This document shows positions 27,566-40,779 of a stretch of DNA of 64,000 nucleotides, piece by piece. A program made the position numbers and the translations under genes. Below the pieces are notes generated by a model. The model saw only the letters and a program-made list of their open reading frames with translations, did no database searches and was not told the origin of the DNA. Source of the stretch: Daphnia carinata (lineage: Eukaryota > Arthropoda > Branchiopoda > Diplostraca > Daphniidae); the NCBI RefSeq assembly GCF_022539665.2, contig NC_081333.1:12398971-12462970 (forward strand), read 5' to 3'. Each line of letters begins with the position of its first letter. Positions within the stretch are counted from its first letter, which is position 1.

Positions 27566-30500
27566 ATGAATCGAGGAGCTTTCTACGGTGTCATTGCTTC
27601 GTTGTTGTGGCTCCGACTGCATTTGCCTATTTGGCTCATCCTTTTGATTTTACTGGCAATCTACGCCGTTATGGGTGGATACAGTTTTCTAAGTGTAGTA
27701 GTTCGAACTATCAAACGCGATGTCACGTAAGTTTGATTTACCTTAACCCTTTATATTTCTCAAAATTATAGTGAACTCAAATAACAAATTGTTTCTGCTA
27801 ATTTCAGTGGTTTGACTCGATATCTTCAAGTGTTGTTGAGGGTACGCAGATACCAGAAGAAAAATTGGACTGTACCAATGGTATTTGAGAATCATGTGAA
27901 GAATCATCCCAACAAAGTTGCATTTGTTTTTGAGGGTAGAGAGTGGACTTTCAAGGAGGTGAAACTCAATTCTGGTTCTATAAACATATTTGTGTACCTA
28001 ATATTCCTCTTTGTTTGTTTCATAGATTGACGAATACAGCAATAAGATGGCACATGTGTTTGAGGAAGCTGGTTTCAAACCAGGTGACACTGTTGCTCTT
28101 TTGTTGGATAACAGACCAGAATATGTTGGCATCTGGCTTGGTCTTGCAAAAGCTGGTCTTGTCACTGCCTTAATTAACCACAACCTTCGAGACAAGCCTC
28201 TGTTGCATTGCATTCAAATCGTTGAATGCAAAGCAGTAATCTTTGGAGCTGATTTCTGTGATGGTTAGTTTGTTTATACTTCAATCATGAAAAGAAGTAT
28301 TCTAATTGTTCTGATTTTATAGCTTTTACTAGTGTTCGTGATCAGTTGGATTCCTCAATCAAGCAGTATGCTTTTGACTTCAAGAAAAACGTGCCAATCC
28401 CCACATCCAGCATCAACCTCGACACGAAAATGGAGGAGGCATCCCCAGGTTGCCTTTCTGGACCTCAGCGGGCTAATTACAATGACAAAATGCTCTACAT
28501 TTACACGTCTGGCACTACTGGACTTCCAAAAGCCGTAAATATTTTAATAATCAATCTATTGATGTGATAATAATTTTTTTGTTATACATTTTAGGCTGTC
28601 ATTCGTCATTCTCGGTAAGTAGCCATTAGCTTATTAATCATAGTAACATGCACGTATTTTAGTCGCCTATATCCCATTCTATTACTTTCGACTTGGGTTT
28701 TGCACTGGAAGAACTAGTTTTTGAAGACTAGCTATTCCTTATTCAGCAAACGTCGTATTTTATCAGATCTTAGAAACCTCCTATATGTTTTTTTTTCTTA
28801 TCTCAAAATTTTATTCTTCGTAGAATGAGTTTTTGACTCGACGTAATTCAATATTTATGTTTTTGTTTAATGGTAACCACCTCTGCTACTAGTTACATAT
28901 TTGCCTCATTTGGGGGTTTTTATGCTTGCGGTCTTAACAAGAAAGACACCATCTACGTCCCAATGCCCTTACACCACATGTCAGGTGGATGCATGGGTGC
29001 CGGGATGACTCTACTGTTTGGCTGCACTGCAGTTATTCGAAAAAAGTTCAGTGTGTCGAACTTTTGGAGCGATTGCACCAAACACGGATGCACGGTAGTA
29101 TTTAGTTTAATTCTGAGTATCGTAAATGGTTACAGTAGAAATTCAAAATAGCTTAATCTCAATACTCGGCACCTGATAACGATCAATGCACAGCATTTTA
29201 TCATTTTCGGTGATACAGCAACATCATCCATACTTTGCTGTGAGTCCCAAGCACATCTAAACCAGGGGAGGGTTTCGATGAATCCGACACATTATGTTTA
29301 GCAAAGACAGATAGCGACGTTTAGGATAACCAAACAAATTTAGCCGCGCAAATTTTCATGCATTTAGTAGTTGCGATTTCTAAAAACAATGCATGAGAAG
29401 AAAAAACGTGCTGAAATAACCTAGATCGGTGAATTTCACTGCCCTTCTGCATTCACTTATTACTACTTAATGGAAGACGGTCTCTCGTTCAATTCAACTA
29501 ATACGCATTCAATTAATTGCCTGTAAGGAAGGCATGTTACGTCTAAACTTCGACTGGGCATGATTGATAGTAACGTAATCATTTATTTGCTAATCCGTCC
29601 GACTTGACACCGGATCTATAGCTACACGTTCTTTGTGAGCGCCACATTCTACATGAGCCCGATGAAGTACGACGACATTGTATACGATCCCCTGCCTTTA
29701 TACCATACCGCTGGAGGAATGGTTGGTGCCGGCCAAGTACTATTATTCGGCTGCACGGCAGTTTTGCGCAAGAAGTTTTCGGCCTCGGCTTTTTGGAAGG
29801 AAGCCATCCAGCACAAATGCACGGTCGGTCTTCTCCACCCTCCATTACGTTTTTTGCATTATTTCTAAAATCTTGCACTCGCTTTTCACTAATTTTAACA
29901 AGACCATAGCTTAAATCCTACCACGTATTTATTAATATTGCTTCATTAATCTGAAAAAAAAATTGATCAAAGACTGTACGAACTAGAACTAATAGCTTTT
30001 AACTGGTTATAGCCATAATCATCTGACTCACAATTTTACGCACTAAATGTACCTTGAACACGGCACCCAGAATAATATTCTTGGTTTTTAAGGCTGACGA
30101 AGCTTTTGGAGTTCCGCCATGTCGTTATGGTGTTCTTTAATTTTATTATTTCATCGTCCTTTTGCGAATTATTTCTTTATTCGACATTGGAAAAATGCGT
30201 GTTCCCTCTTTGATTTTACTGGTTCAATGAGAAATTGTTAAGGTGTTGGGTTGAAAGGACAAGGAAATGATTGAGACTGTGTTTGGGACCTGTTTTCCTC
30301 AGCTATTGGATGATCTTGCTTTCCTTATCGACTAGATATTCATACAATTGATGGCTAAGCTGAGAAATGACTCTTTTGCTAACCGTCATATTTTCATCTA
30401 TTGCACGTTGTTATCAAAACCGAGTTTGACTTAAAAGCTTCGGCTGTTCTCGTTTTGACAATTCCTCGTACTTCATTTGTGTGGATGGCTTGAAATTTAA

Positions 30501-31663
30501 GATTAGTACTACCAATGAAATTTGATGAAATCCCAATGACAACTTGAATGAGCTTAATGTCAAAAATCGATTAACAGGTTGCTCAATATATCGGAGAAAC
30601 ATGTCGCTATCTTCTTGCCGCCCCACCACATCCTCAAGACAAAAGTCACACTGTCCGTCTCATGTTCGGAAATGGATTGCGCCCGCAAATTTGGGAAGAA
30701 TTTGTTAACCGCTTTAGCAGTTCCACGAAAAAACTACAAATTGCAGAATTCTACGGAGCCACCGAAGGAAACGCAAACATAAGTATTTACACACACACAC
30801 AGATCCGAGCAAAACTTTCCAAAGCTTATCAGTGTATTGTTTACTTTGTAGTTAATTTCGATGGCCGTGTCGGCGCTGTTGGGTTTGTATCGATGATTGC
30901 CCCAGCGGTTTATCCAGTTGCATTGATCAAGGTGAATGAAGAAACGGGAGAGCCCATTCGCGGTGAGGATGGACTTTGCATCCGCTGCAAACCTTTTGAG
31001 CCGGGCATGTTTGTAGGCATGATTCTTAAGAATCATCCTATTCGCGATTTTCATGGTTACGCCGATCCAAATGCCACGAAGAAAAAAGTTGCTGTCGATG
31101 TTTTCAAACGTGGTGACGCAGCTTTCCTCTCTGGTGACATCCTAGTGATGGACGAACTTGGGTACCTATTCTTCAAGGATCGTACTGGTGATACTTTCCG
31201 TTGGCGCGGAGAGAATGTCAGCACGTCGGAAGTAGAGGCCGTCATCAGCAATGTAGCTGGGTTAAAGGACTGTTGCGTCTATGGAGTCGAGGTATTCTGA
31301 TCAATTTATCGTAATATTTTATGTACGTAAACGTTTTTCTTGCAAATGTAGGTTCCGGGTGCTGAAGGTCGTGCGGGCATGGCAGCTATATTGGATCCCG
31401 AGAGGAATCTGGACTTGAAAGTTTTGGCTACCGGAATGAGCAAAGTATTGCCATCCTATGCCCGGCCGCTATTTGTACGACTGGTCAAAGTAATCGATTT
31501 GACGGGCACGTATAAGTTGAGAAAAGTCGACTACCAGAAAGAAGGATTTGATGTGGACAAGATTAAGGATGAGGTGTACTTCTTCGATGCGGCTAGCCAA
31601 TCATATGTGCCCTTTACTAGTGCCCTTTACGAGCAGTTGAAGTCAGGGAAAATAAGAGTTTAA
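27566..31663 (+). CDS. Fatp: Long-chain fatty acid transport protein / very-long-chain acyl-CoA synthetase (SLC27 family, 646 aa)
   Basis: Exons: 27566-27726, 27808-27958, 28026-28263, 28323-28534, 28595-28614, then 28893-29094 or 29622-29823, then 30578-30782, 30852-31291, 31352-31663. Either choice gives 646 residues, the usual FATP length. The N-terminus is a membrane segment (about residues 10-45). The ATP/AMP-binding motif YIYTSGTTGLPKA is at 242-254, with EFYGATEGN downstream. The FATP/VLACS signature FRWRGENVST is at about 512-521, preceded by GYLFFKDRTGD. The enzyme activates long- and very-long-chain fatty acids with ATP and CoA, and by doing so drives their uptake at the plasma or ER membrane. 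It is closest in pattern to the FATP1/FATP4 group. Exon 5 is only 20 bases long. The donor after the second alternative exon (GTCGGT) is weak. Confidence 0.93.
28893..29094 (+). other. Mutually exclusive FATP exon, version A (67 codons)
   Basis: It starts after AG in phase 2 and ends before GTAGTA. It encodes a segment beginning YIFASFGGFY, passing VPMPLHHMSGGCMGAG and ending KHGCT. It occupies the same place in the protein as version B, just downstream of the AMP-binding loop, where the family normally has one copy of this segment. Confidence 0.85.
29622..29823 (+). other. Mutually exclusive FATP exon, version B (67 codons)
   Basis: Exactly the same length (202 bases) and phase as version A. 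It encodes a segment beginning YTFFVSATFY, passing DPLPLYHTAGGMVGAG and ending QHKCT. By hand alignment 34 of 67 residues are identical to version A. PLPLYH is closer to the form usual in animal FATPs than PMPLHH of version A. Confidence 0.85.
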
Positions 31664-32765
31664 AACATTCGCACGTATTATTGACACTTTTTTTCCCCCT
31701 ACATATCATGTCATTTTCATGCATCGTTGTCAAAAGGACTGTTTACAAACTAGATACTCTGACTATCATGTCTAATAATTTTTTTTTATATTTTATTTTG
31801 GTTTGGATTCACCACCATAACCGCCGTCAGGGACATGGGGTATTGCCCAAATAATCCACATAGGGATGGGGAGAAAAAAAGCAAATTTGGTTAAATGACA
31901 AGTTTGCTTGGGTTTGAAATGTTTAAACTCGTGAGTCGCGGCAGTTAAAATGGGACCATAGATTTATCGAAGCCAATTGTTGAGAAATTTTGATATTGTA
32001 TAAAAGATTACATTTGAAACACCACAAAGTAATACAAAACATCGAAATTTCATTCAATCTCTCATTCAAGTTTTTCTTCTTTCTTCCCCAACATATTTCA
32101 AATGTGCGCGCGCGGTTGGCGTTCGTCTCTTGTTTTCCTTCTACTAGCCTGACTACGCTCGCTCGCCTTTGTGAACTGTGTATCTTGTCTGACTCGTTTT
32201 TTATATGGTGACTGCCCCTGCCGTGTAAATAACCGAAAGCTGTACAGTGGTTTTATCCGTTCGCATCCTTGGTAAGTTTTCGACGAAGAAATGTCTCGTG
32301 ATGAGATTTGAGTGCGTCGGGAAAGCTCCTCTGTTTTTATAAAGAAAGATAGGGGCTTTTAATTCCGATCGACAATTTCAAACTGTCACCCCCCCTACCA
32401 GAACGCGTCCTCTCCTCCTATGTAGTATACACGCGCGTTCGTTACTAATCAAAACAAAGCCGTCTCACTGATTTCATCAGCATTTATTGTCAGTTTTAAC
32501 TTGCACATCTTTCTTATAAAAAGAGGAGCTTTCTACAGAACTGAGTGTCTCGGAGCGTCAAATTGGCGGTTAAATAGTTTTTCAGATTGTGTTTGTTTTG
32601 ATTCTTCCAGATTATATACATACATATACATAGAAGTGTAAAAAGAAGTCCTGGAGACACATTGGACTGAATAATTACGATACGATTCACATAAATGCAT
32701 GTGAATAGTCGGCCGTAACATATCTTCCCTGCGAAATATTAGTATTTTCAGTGTTTTTATATGTA
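31664..32765. other. Space between FATP and pumilio (UTRs expected)
   Basis: This holds the FATP 3' UTR and probably a 5' UTR and promoter of pumilio. An exact Pumilio-type element TGTAAATA lies at 32224-32231. No other gene was seen. Confidence 0.45.
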
Positions 32766-35700
32766 ATGAAGTGGGTGGGAGGTGATTCTCAAGACGCTCC
32801 TGCTTCTACTTCAGGAATGCTAGGCAACGGAAGTCATGCCCCACTGCAAACTGTAAGTTTATTAACACTATAGCATTTTCGTGTTGCCACTATAATGTTT
32901 ATCTTCTGTATTGTGAAGGTGCCAGAAATGGCTCGGCCAATATCTTCTCGTTCTCAAGATGACGCCATGGTATCCTACATCTTTCAAAGACCTCAGACTG
33001 ATGGAAATTTCCAAGCCTTCAGCAAGCATCAATCTAGATGGCTAGGGGACGAGAGTATTTCAGAGGTAACTGACATTACTTTTTGAAGAATTAAAAATAA
33101 GATAATGTTTATTGATTTGCTTCTTTACAGGTCAAGCCTGGTCTTGCCAATGATGCTGCACAAGCATCCGTCTCACAACCAAGTGCAGTCAACAGCCAGC
33201 AACGAAGCCAATTTGATCAGGTACATTTAAAGCCTTCTGTCAAACTCAGTTCTTAATGTTTCAGAGATTGGGCTAATGTGGTTTTAAGCCTTTGCTACTA
33301 CTATCATAAGTTGGTGCATCCATTGTTTTCCATCTCTTTATTTTAAGAGTCCAACTAGTTTCATGTAAACAACTATATAACATTTAAGAGTATGACAAGT
33401 TTGCATGCAAAAAGGTAGGGAAGAAAAGAATGTTCTTTTTCTGTATAGAAAGTGTGTGTCATTTGGGGCTGTTATTCTCGTTAGTCGCCACGTTGGAGAA
33501 ATCCCCTCATCAACTTTCGTAGGGCTGCTGGAATCGGATCTTTTTCAAGTGTTGTTTTCTCTTTCCCTTACCCCTCATGCATACTCTACCCTATACAGTA
33601 TTCAGTACCCTTCCCTTTTCCCTTCGCGAGTGTAGGCAGGCAAGAAGAGGGGTTACTGCGAAGAGTAGGTAGTCAGAATGAAAAAAAGGGAGAGAGAGAA
33701 AGAAAAAAGAAAGGGAGTAGGGAAGAGGAAGAGAGTGGAAAAGGGGGAGGAGGAGGAAGAGCTTGGAGGTAGGGGAAAGTGCTTCCAGCGTTGCCTTGCA
33801 GCCGTAGGTTCTCTACTCTTTTGTTCGATGCGACGCTCTGTGTGTGCGTGTGTGTGTCGAGGCAGCCGAGTGTGGCTTGTATAGCTGAGTTCAGCGTGTG
33901 TGGTGTGCGCCGTCTCTCTCGCTTCTCTCAGCGTTTCGACATCTCTTTGTACAAATCAGAAAAGAAATTCATTCACATAGTTTATTAGCGAGTACTTAAT
34001 TCTTGCACGTTGCAAAAATAAGATCTTTGTCGTGTTGTGTGGTGTGTAAAAATTTCAAAAAGTCTACCTTCTGTCAAAATGCCTGTGGATTCTTAAAGCC
34101 ACCTAACATGAAGGACACGAGCGCAGACTTAGTAAGTTATACACGGCAAGGTTTTTCTCTTTCCCTTATCGTGTATGTTAGGATATTGCAAAATTTTTAG
34201 TTTCTAGAAAATGATAGATTTGATGCAACGTGTCGTTTTTCCAAAATTCATTTGACTTACATGTTTTAAGACTGTCAGGATTTCTATTTTCCATTTTAGC
34301 TACCTTGTAATTTTTCCATTTATTTCTCTTCGTATTTTATGACTACGTCTTTGTTGCTCGAGGCTAGCGAACAAAACTGAAAGCATACAGGTGGCCTTGT
34401 GGTCAGCCGACCGAGAGGCCTTGATTTCGTGGAGAGAGTCAAAAAGCTCAGGAACAAGTCGGAAAACTGAATCTTTCTTACCTTTTTGAACATAAGAACA
34501 TTATCTATAAACTGCCGTCTCTGCGATGTTACTTTTTTTTTTGACGCCCACTTCGTGTTATTTAATTTCACAGCCAAAGACTTGAGTGACATTGTTTAGT
34601 GGTAGACTTGACATCGCCGCGTAGTCTCAGTTGTCAGAAGTGAAACCACGAACATCAACTTTCGTAAAAAATTAGCATTTTATACCTTAAGAGGATGCGA
34701 AAAATGAAATTATTTATTCGTTAACTTGCTTCTCGTAGACTAATCATCGTTTAGTTAATAACCGAAAGTGTCTATTGTTAACTTTTTATTATTCCAGATT
34801 GCTCCCTCGGCCAAGAAGCTGTGGGGAGTCGAGGAACAAAAAGAAGACACTAAAAGTAGCCTCTTCAACATCAGTGATCAAACTTGGAGAGACTCTACGT
34901 GGAGCAATTCGACTATCGGTGAGTTGTTCAAAAATTATCGATGTAAATTGCAGCATTAATGTCGTTGTTGTTTGAACAGACCATGCTGTTTCACAGCCCA
35001 TCTCGATGGGTCCCAGACGTTCTGGCAGCTTCCCAGGTAGTGAGGTGGCCAATGTCCTGTCGCCACGTTCTTCTGAAACGGGTGGACTTGGCGTCAAGAT
35101 GGTCGAGTACGTCCTCGGCACATCGCCCACCAACAAAGATCTAGAAAGTCGGATGAGAGGGCTGGTCCTCGTAAGTTCGCTTTCCATTCATCTTACACCT
35201 CATAATTCTACTTGATTTGTATTGTCGTCCTTGATTTGATTGGAAATATTCTTTTGTTTCTGCAGAATCCGACAGAAGATAAAGACAAGAAGGAGAAAGC
35301 CTCATCGCCACCTCTTCAAGACATGGAGGGGAACACAAATGGTTGTCCTCCCCACTCGCATGCTATGATGTTGCCCAACGGACTGGCTTCCGATGATGAT
35401 GCTAAGGCTTTCAAGTATGCCTCGGAAGCTGCGTCTAATGGCTTGCCCTATCACATGAATGTGGATTCATACAGCCGGACGCAAGGAAGCAGACAACCTT
35501 CACCATCTGAAGAGGATCTAACCAAGAATCACAGCCCAGGATTACCGATTGCTCACTCGGTGCCCATCAAATCTGGTGACGGTATGGGCCTGCCTCCTAA
35601 CAACCCCCATAGCGCTATGGTTGGATCGCTGACGGGACCGATTCAGGCGCCGGGGATGTCTAACGGTATCGGTCCCATGAGTGGACTCGTCAATGGTGGA

Positions 35701-38700
35701 GGACCACCCGGTAAGTGCTCTTTCAAAAAAAGTAATCTAGATGTGCATAGAAAATTTAAATGTTTTATTGATTCTTGTAGGATTGGGACTATCTTCTAGC
35801 GGAACAGCCGATGGACATAGCAACCATTACGAACCGGTGATGATGGAGCCGCCGGGAGTGCACTTTGACAGCAGTTATTCAGTGCTCTCTACCATGGATA
35901 CTCAATCGTCAGGAATGCTCCAGCAGAATTTTGACGCTCACGTATGTACATTTTCATTCATCTCTTCTTTCCACTTTGTAGAGCAGTAGTGCAAACGTGA
36001 GTGTTATTTACGGGGGAGTTTCAGTTAGTTACACATTTGAGAAAGGCTTGGTATTTTCGGATTGAAGACCGATGGGGTAATTGGGAAGTGTAGGATCTTT
36101 TAAAACTTTTGTCTGTTTACGATCTGTTTGGAAGGTCTTTAATCTTTCTTTGTTGAATGTAACAGCCTTGTTTTGTTGGTGTCTAGCGCCGATTGAGAGG
36201 TGCCATTCGGCACCATATGGCTTGTGTCTTCTCTCAGCTCCACCCACTGTTAGCTTGACTACCGTTAGTCGAAAGCAGCCGATTTTGGCCTGATTTCATC
36301 AACTGTTTTGTTGTCGACATCTACTACGATGACAACGACGTCCTAGTTACTCTTTTCCTTCTCGTTTGATTGCTACATTCCGAATGCTCTCTTTGCGCTA
36401 ATGATGGACCAACATTTTTTTGCTTTGGTTTATTTTCCCTGTCTTGTCTTCCTTTTATTTGTCCGCCTTTTCCGTCAACGTAATCCACACACTAGTGGTT
36501 GGCTTCCCAACTTGCCCTGCGCCACGCAGTTAGTCGCCAGCCGTCGGCCGTGTGTGCCAGTGTTCCGTGCGCGTTGCTCGTTACAGCTATCTGCCCGATT
36601 AATTGACCAGTTGGGGCAACGACTAGTCGTTCACTTACTACCGGCGAGATTTTCCAATCTGGCTAAACGTCTTTGCTATCGATTGTATAGCGTGATTGCG
36701 TGTATTGTGCGGTTAGGTTCATCAGGCTCAATCCAATCGGCATAGCCTCAATGGTTAACTGTCTGTCTTCCGTTTGCGTTCAACATCGCTAGCGTTTTGA
36801 GCTCGTTTGTGGAAAAACTTTCGATTTTTGTCAGCAATTTCATTTACGATAATGGATTATCCCGTTTAGTTCTTAAATTATCAACAACAAAAAATTCTTG
36901 TTGTGGTGTTTTGACCAAAAAAAGACATTGGCAAGTGTAAGATCTGATAAGCGGTGCCGGACTGGGCGGTTTCTGATTAAATACTGAGCAGGCTAAAGCT
37001 GAGAGGGATCGGAATAGATGACATTTGCCTAATCGCCGTGTTTGATTGTTATGCCCAGTCGAAATTCTTAAATACGATAGGGCGTGTTGGATGGTTGCTC
37101 ATCTACTCTGCCAAATCAGAAAGGAGATAACGCTCACCGTCGTGGCGGCAGTCCATGAAAGACTTGCCGTGAAAAATGAAAGTGTTGTGGCCGCAGCCGT
37201 CACCGTTCTCAAATATGCTAGGCATAGGACCAGCGGCATTCGGCGGAACGTCTCAATCGTCCCAAGCATTGCTGAGTCTCTGTTTGTCTATCTACTCATC
37301 TGGCTGTGTTCGAAAAAGTTCCAAACGGCTCGCCAAGAATGAAATCACTCTACCCAAAACTCTCGATGTCGAAGAGGTTTGACTCTACGCCCAAACTATT
37401 CTTATTTTTGGTTCATGTCGCATCGCAAATTGCACACGAGTTGAAAGATTTCTACCGTCTATCTATACCAGGTTCTAATTGAGGTTTGCTTTTCCTCCGC
37501 AAAGGAGGGGGTAGTCTCAAGAGTAATGACAGATTCTGTATGTGCACCTCGAAAAGAATTTGTTGACTTTCGTTTTTCCCTGTTACTTAGAAACGAGATG
37601 CATAGGACCGCCCTGATGGATTATTCCAGTCAAGTATTTCTGTTAGTTAGTTTATGCGCCTTTCGAATATCTTCCAATGACCTAGTTGAAACTGCAAGAT
37701 CTACAAATAAATTGGATCATTTAATTCAATGCGAGATTGTTCGCCAACTTCCAATTAGATTGCGTCGAGACGTGGCGCCCGACTAGAGACAGGACCCAAT
37801 CGATTGCTTTTCCTTTCTTTTCCTCCCTCCCCAAGACTATTGTAAAAGAATGAAAAAAGAAAAAGTGGGAGAAGATTGCGTGTTCTTGACAATGTTTAAT
37901 GGTCTATCCGGCGCTATATTTCAAGCTTTAGTTTAGTTAAACGGTGACAATAATTTATTTGTTTTTATTATTTGTTTTCAGTTGTTCCGGGCGCACCATC
38001 ATCACCAACAACATCAAGCGCAACAGCAGCAGCAACAACAACAACAGCAGCAACCTCCTTTGCCACCGCCCCCGCAGCAGCAACATCAGCAACCGCAGCA
38101 GGTCCAGCTTCTTGCCCAGCAACAGTTTCTTGCCGCCCAGCAGCAGCAAATTGGTGAAAACATTTCATTTTCGTTAAAATCGCCGGATTATGTGTAACCA
38201 TGGCTTTTTTGCGTTTTAGGGCTTGCAGGTCCAGCAAGTGGGCCAGCTTATCCGAATGCACCATACGTAATCAATCAAGAGCCGTACATGCAAACTTTGA
38301 TTGCAGGTGAGATGGTGTCTCTTGTTACATTTAATTTTGTCAGTTTAATTTGTGTAGCATGGCAATTAATTTTAATTTTGAATATTTCCATACAGGCCAT
38401 GCGGCGATGATGCCACAGTACTATGGTATGGCTCCATGGGGCATGTATCCAGGAGTCATTCCGCAAGGGCCTGGCGCTCCTGGTCCAGTAGCTCCCGGAC
38501 AGCATCAGCAAGGCCAGCCAAGGCGACCAATGTCTCCGAATTCACTGTCTGATCATCCGCCCGTTCCGCAACCGGGTCAATATCAAGTCATACCGGCTTA
38601 TTACGATCAAAATGGGTCGCTGGTGATGGGCAATATGCGAGGCATTGGTAATGGTGGAATGAATGGCCCCGTTCGCCTCATGTCGCCTGCTCCTATGGTT

Positions 38701-40779
38701 CTGCAAAACCCAAGCGGTCCCAATTCTGGCAACATGAGACTAATGGGCAACCAAGGGCAGCAGATGTCGGCAGCGGCACAGCAGCAGCAGCAGCAACAAC
38801 CTTCGATTTACAATAACGGCCAGCAGCAATCTCTGTACAGCAACACGCCAGGCTCGTCGGCCTCGCATTCTCACAACGGACCCAACAATCCAGGCCTCGG
38901 TGGCCTGCAGAACATGCAGCCCAACTCTGGCCTGGGCAGTAACTTTGGAGCATTGGGATTGCAGCAAAGCAACAGCCTGGGATTCGGTAACAGCGCATTG
39001 GGATCGATTGGATCTCCCTCATTGGGTCTGGCTAACGGACAGGGTCGGCGTGATTCCTTTGACCGAAATTCGACGTCAACTTTCTCGCCCTCGCTGGGTG
39101 AATACGGTAGAGGCAAATGGCCACAGAACTACGGCGCCCTGGGAACTGTCACCGCATCTCCTGGCCCCCTGGGCTTATCGTCTGGCTCGCTGACTCCTCC
39201 ACCCAATATGAGCGGAGCGTCTTCTGGACTGCAACTCGGTTTGGGTCCTTTTGTGTCTGGTGGACGACTCATGTCGGCTGCTCCAGGATCTGAGATGATG
39301 AAGTTCCGTAACGGAGCTACCACGCCCAGCAGCGTCGGAGCCGGAGGTCTGTTTGGAGCGGGTGCTGGCGGCTCGCTCTTTGCCAAGATGGGAGGTGCTG
39401 GACGTCAGCCACAGCATCCTCACAACGGAGTCATTGGAGTCGGCCTTGACAAGATGACGGGACGATCACGTTTGCTGGAGGACTTCCGGAACAACCGATT
39501 CCCCAATCTACAATTGCGCGACATCGCCAACCACATCGTCGAGTTCTCTCAGGACCAGCACGGCTCACGTTTTATCCAGCAGAAATTAGAGCGTGCCACG
39601 CCGGCCGAGAAGCAGATGGTCTTTACCGAGATTGTCGTTGGCACGTACGCGCTCATGACGGACGTATTTGGCAATTATGTCATCCAGAAATTCTTTGAAT
39701 TTGGATCACCGGAGCAGAAGAGCACTCTAGCGCAGAAAATTCGCGGGCACGTCTTACCCCTGGCCCTCCAAATGTACGGTTGCCGCGTCATTCAGAAAGC
39801 TCTGGAATCTGTTCCATCTGAGCAGCAGAAGGAAATTGTTCGCGAACTGGACGGCCATGTTCTCAAGTGTGTCAAAGATCAAAACGGCAACCACGTGGTC
39901 CAAAAGTGCATTGAATGTGTCGACCCTATGCAGCTGCAGTTCATTATCGACGCGTTTGAAGGACAGGTGAGAGTAATATTTTGCAATACTTAGTGTTTGC
40001 ACTGTTCTTAATTTGGGATTTTATAGGTCCTTTCACTCTCAACGCACCCGTACGGATGCCGCGTAATTCAGCGCATCCTCGAACACTGCACTCCCGAGCA
40101 GACGGCTCCCGTATTGAACGAGTTGCATCACAACACGGAAACTCTCATCCAAGATCAATACGGCAACTATGTTATCCAGCACGTTCTCGGTACGGATCCG
40201 CAAAGTTTAATATGTGGGACCTGTATGCCAAGCCGGTCGTGCATATTTTAATTTGTATTTTTTTTCTTTTTTGTTTGACTTTAGAGCATGGCAAGCCGGA
40301 GGACAAATTGCGGATCGTCACGGCCGTGAAGGGTAAGGTGCTGTCGCTGTCGCAGCACAAGTTCGCTTCTAACGTCGTGGAGAAATGCGTCTCGCACGCC
40401 ACCCGATCCGAGAGGGCCAGTCTGATTGACGAGGTGATCAGCTTCAACGACGCGAGTCCGCACAGTCCCCTACACACTATGATGAAGGATCAGGTACGTG
40501 TTGGAATAGCTAACGAAATCTATCTCTGGCCTGTTTGAACCCTAACCGCCTCTTATCTCTTTCTCTTCGCAGTACGCCAACTACGTCGTGCAGAAGATGA
40601 TTGATGTGGCCGAGCCCTCGCAGCGCAAACTGCTCATGCACAAAATCCGACCGCACGTCTCTACGCTCCGCAAGTATACTTACGGCAAACACATTCTCGC
40701 CAAACTGGAAAAATACTTCCTGAAGAATAATGTTGATTTGGGGCCTATTGGGCCGCCGTCGAACGGAGTCATCGGATAA
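32766..40779 (+). CDS. pum: Pumilio, PUF-family RNA-binding translational repressor (1216 aa)
   Basis: Exons: 32766-32852, 32919-33065, 33131-33220, 34798-34918, 34980-35170, 35266-35710, 35781-35941, 37982-38153, 38220-38306, 38396-39966, 40027-40189, 40285-40493, 40573-40779; all phases agree. The long N-terminal part is low in complexity (poly-Gln/His at exon 8, Gly/Asn/Met-rich in exon 10). It also has short conserved boxes such as AKKLWG and [10 protein letters not shown]. The Pumilio homology domain spans about residues 857-1205 and has eight repeats. Their base-reading cores are SRFIQ, NYVIQ, CRVIQ, NHVVQ, CRVIQ, NYVIQ, SNVVE and NYVVQ, the canonical set that reads UGUANAUA in 3' UTRs. 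It acts in the cytoplasm with deadenylation partners. The 2-kb intron 35942-37981 and the 1.6-kb intron 33221-34797 may hold alternative exons. Confidence 0.97.
33390..34131 (+). promoter_or_regulatory. Possible internal promoter and alternative first exon of pumilio
   Basis: Inside pumilio intron 3 lies a GA-rich then TG-rich stretch, followed by ATG at 34108-34110 starting MKDTSADL. It ends at a good donor (GTAAGT) after 34131 in phase 0, matching exon 4 at 34798 ([10 protein letters not shown]). This would give a shorter isoform that lacks the first three exons. It is supported by start, donor and phase only; no transcript evidence is available here. Confidence 0.45.

Noticed and set aside
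33660-33780. GA-rich tract read as a charged protein
   Set aside because: Simple purine-rich sequence inside an intron; more likely promoter or microsatellite than coding.
37955-38264. Leu-rich and Ala-rich frames at 38 kb
   Set aside because: Alternate-frame readings of the CAG/CAA-rich exon 8 of pumilio.
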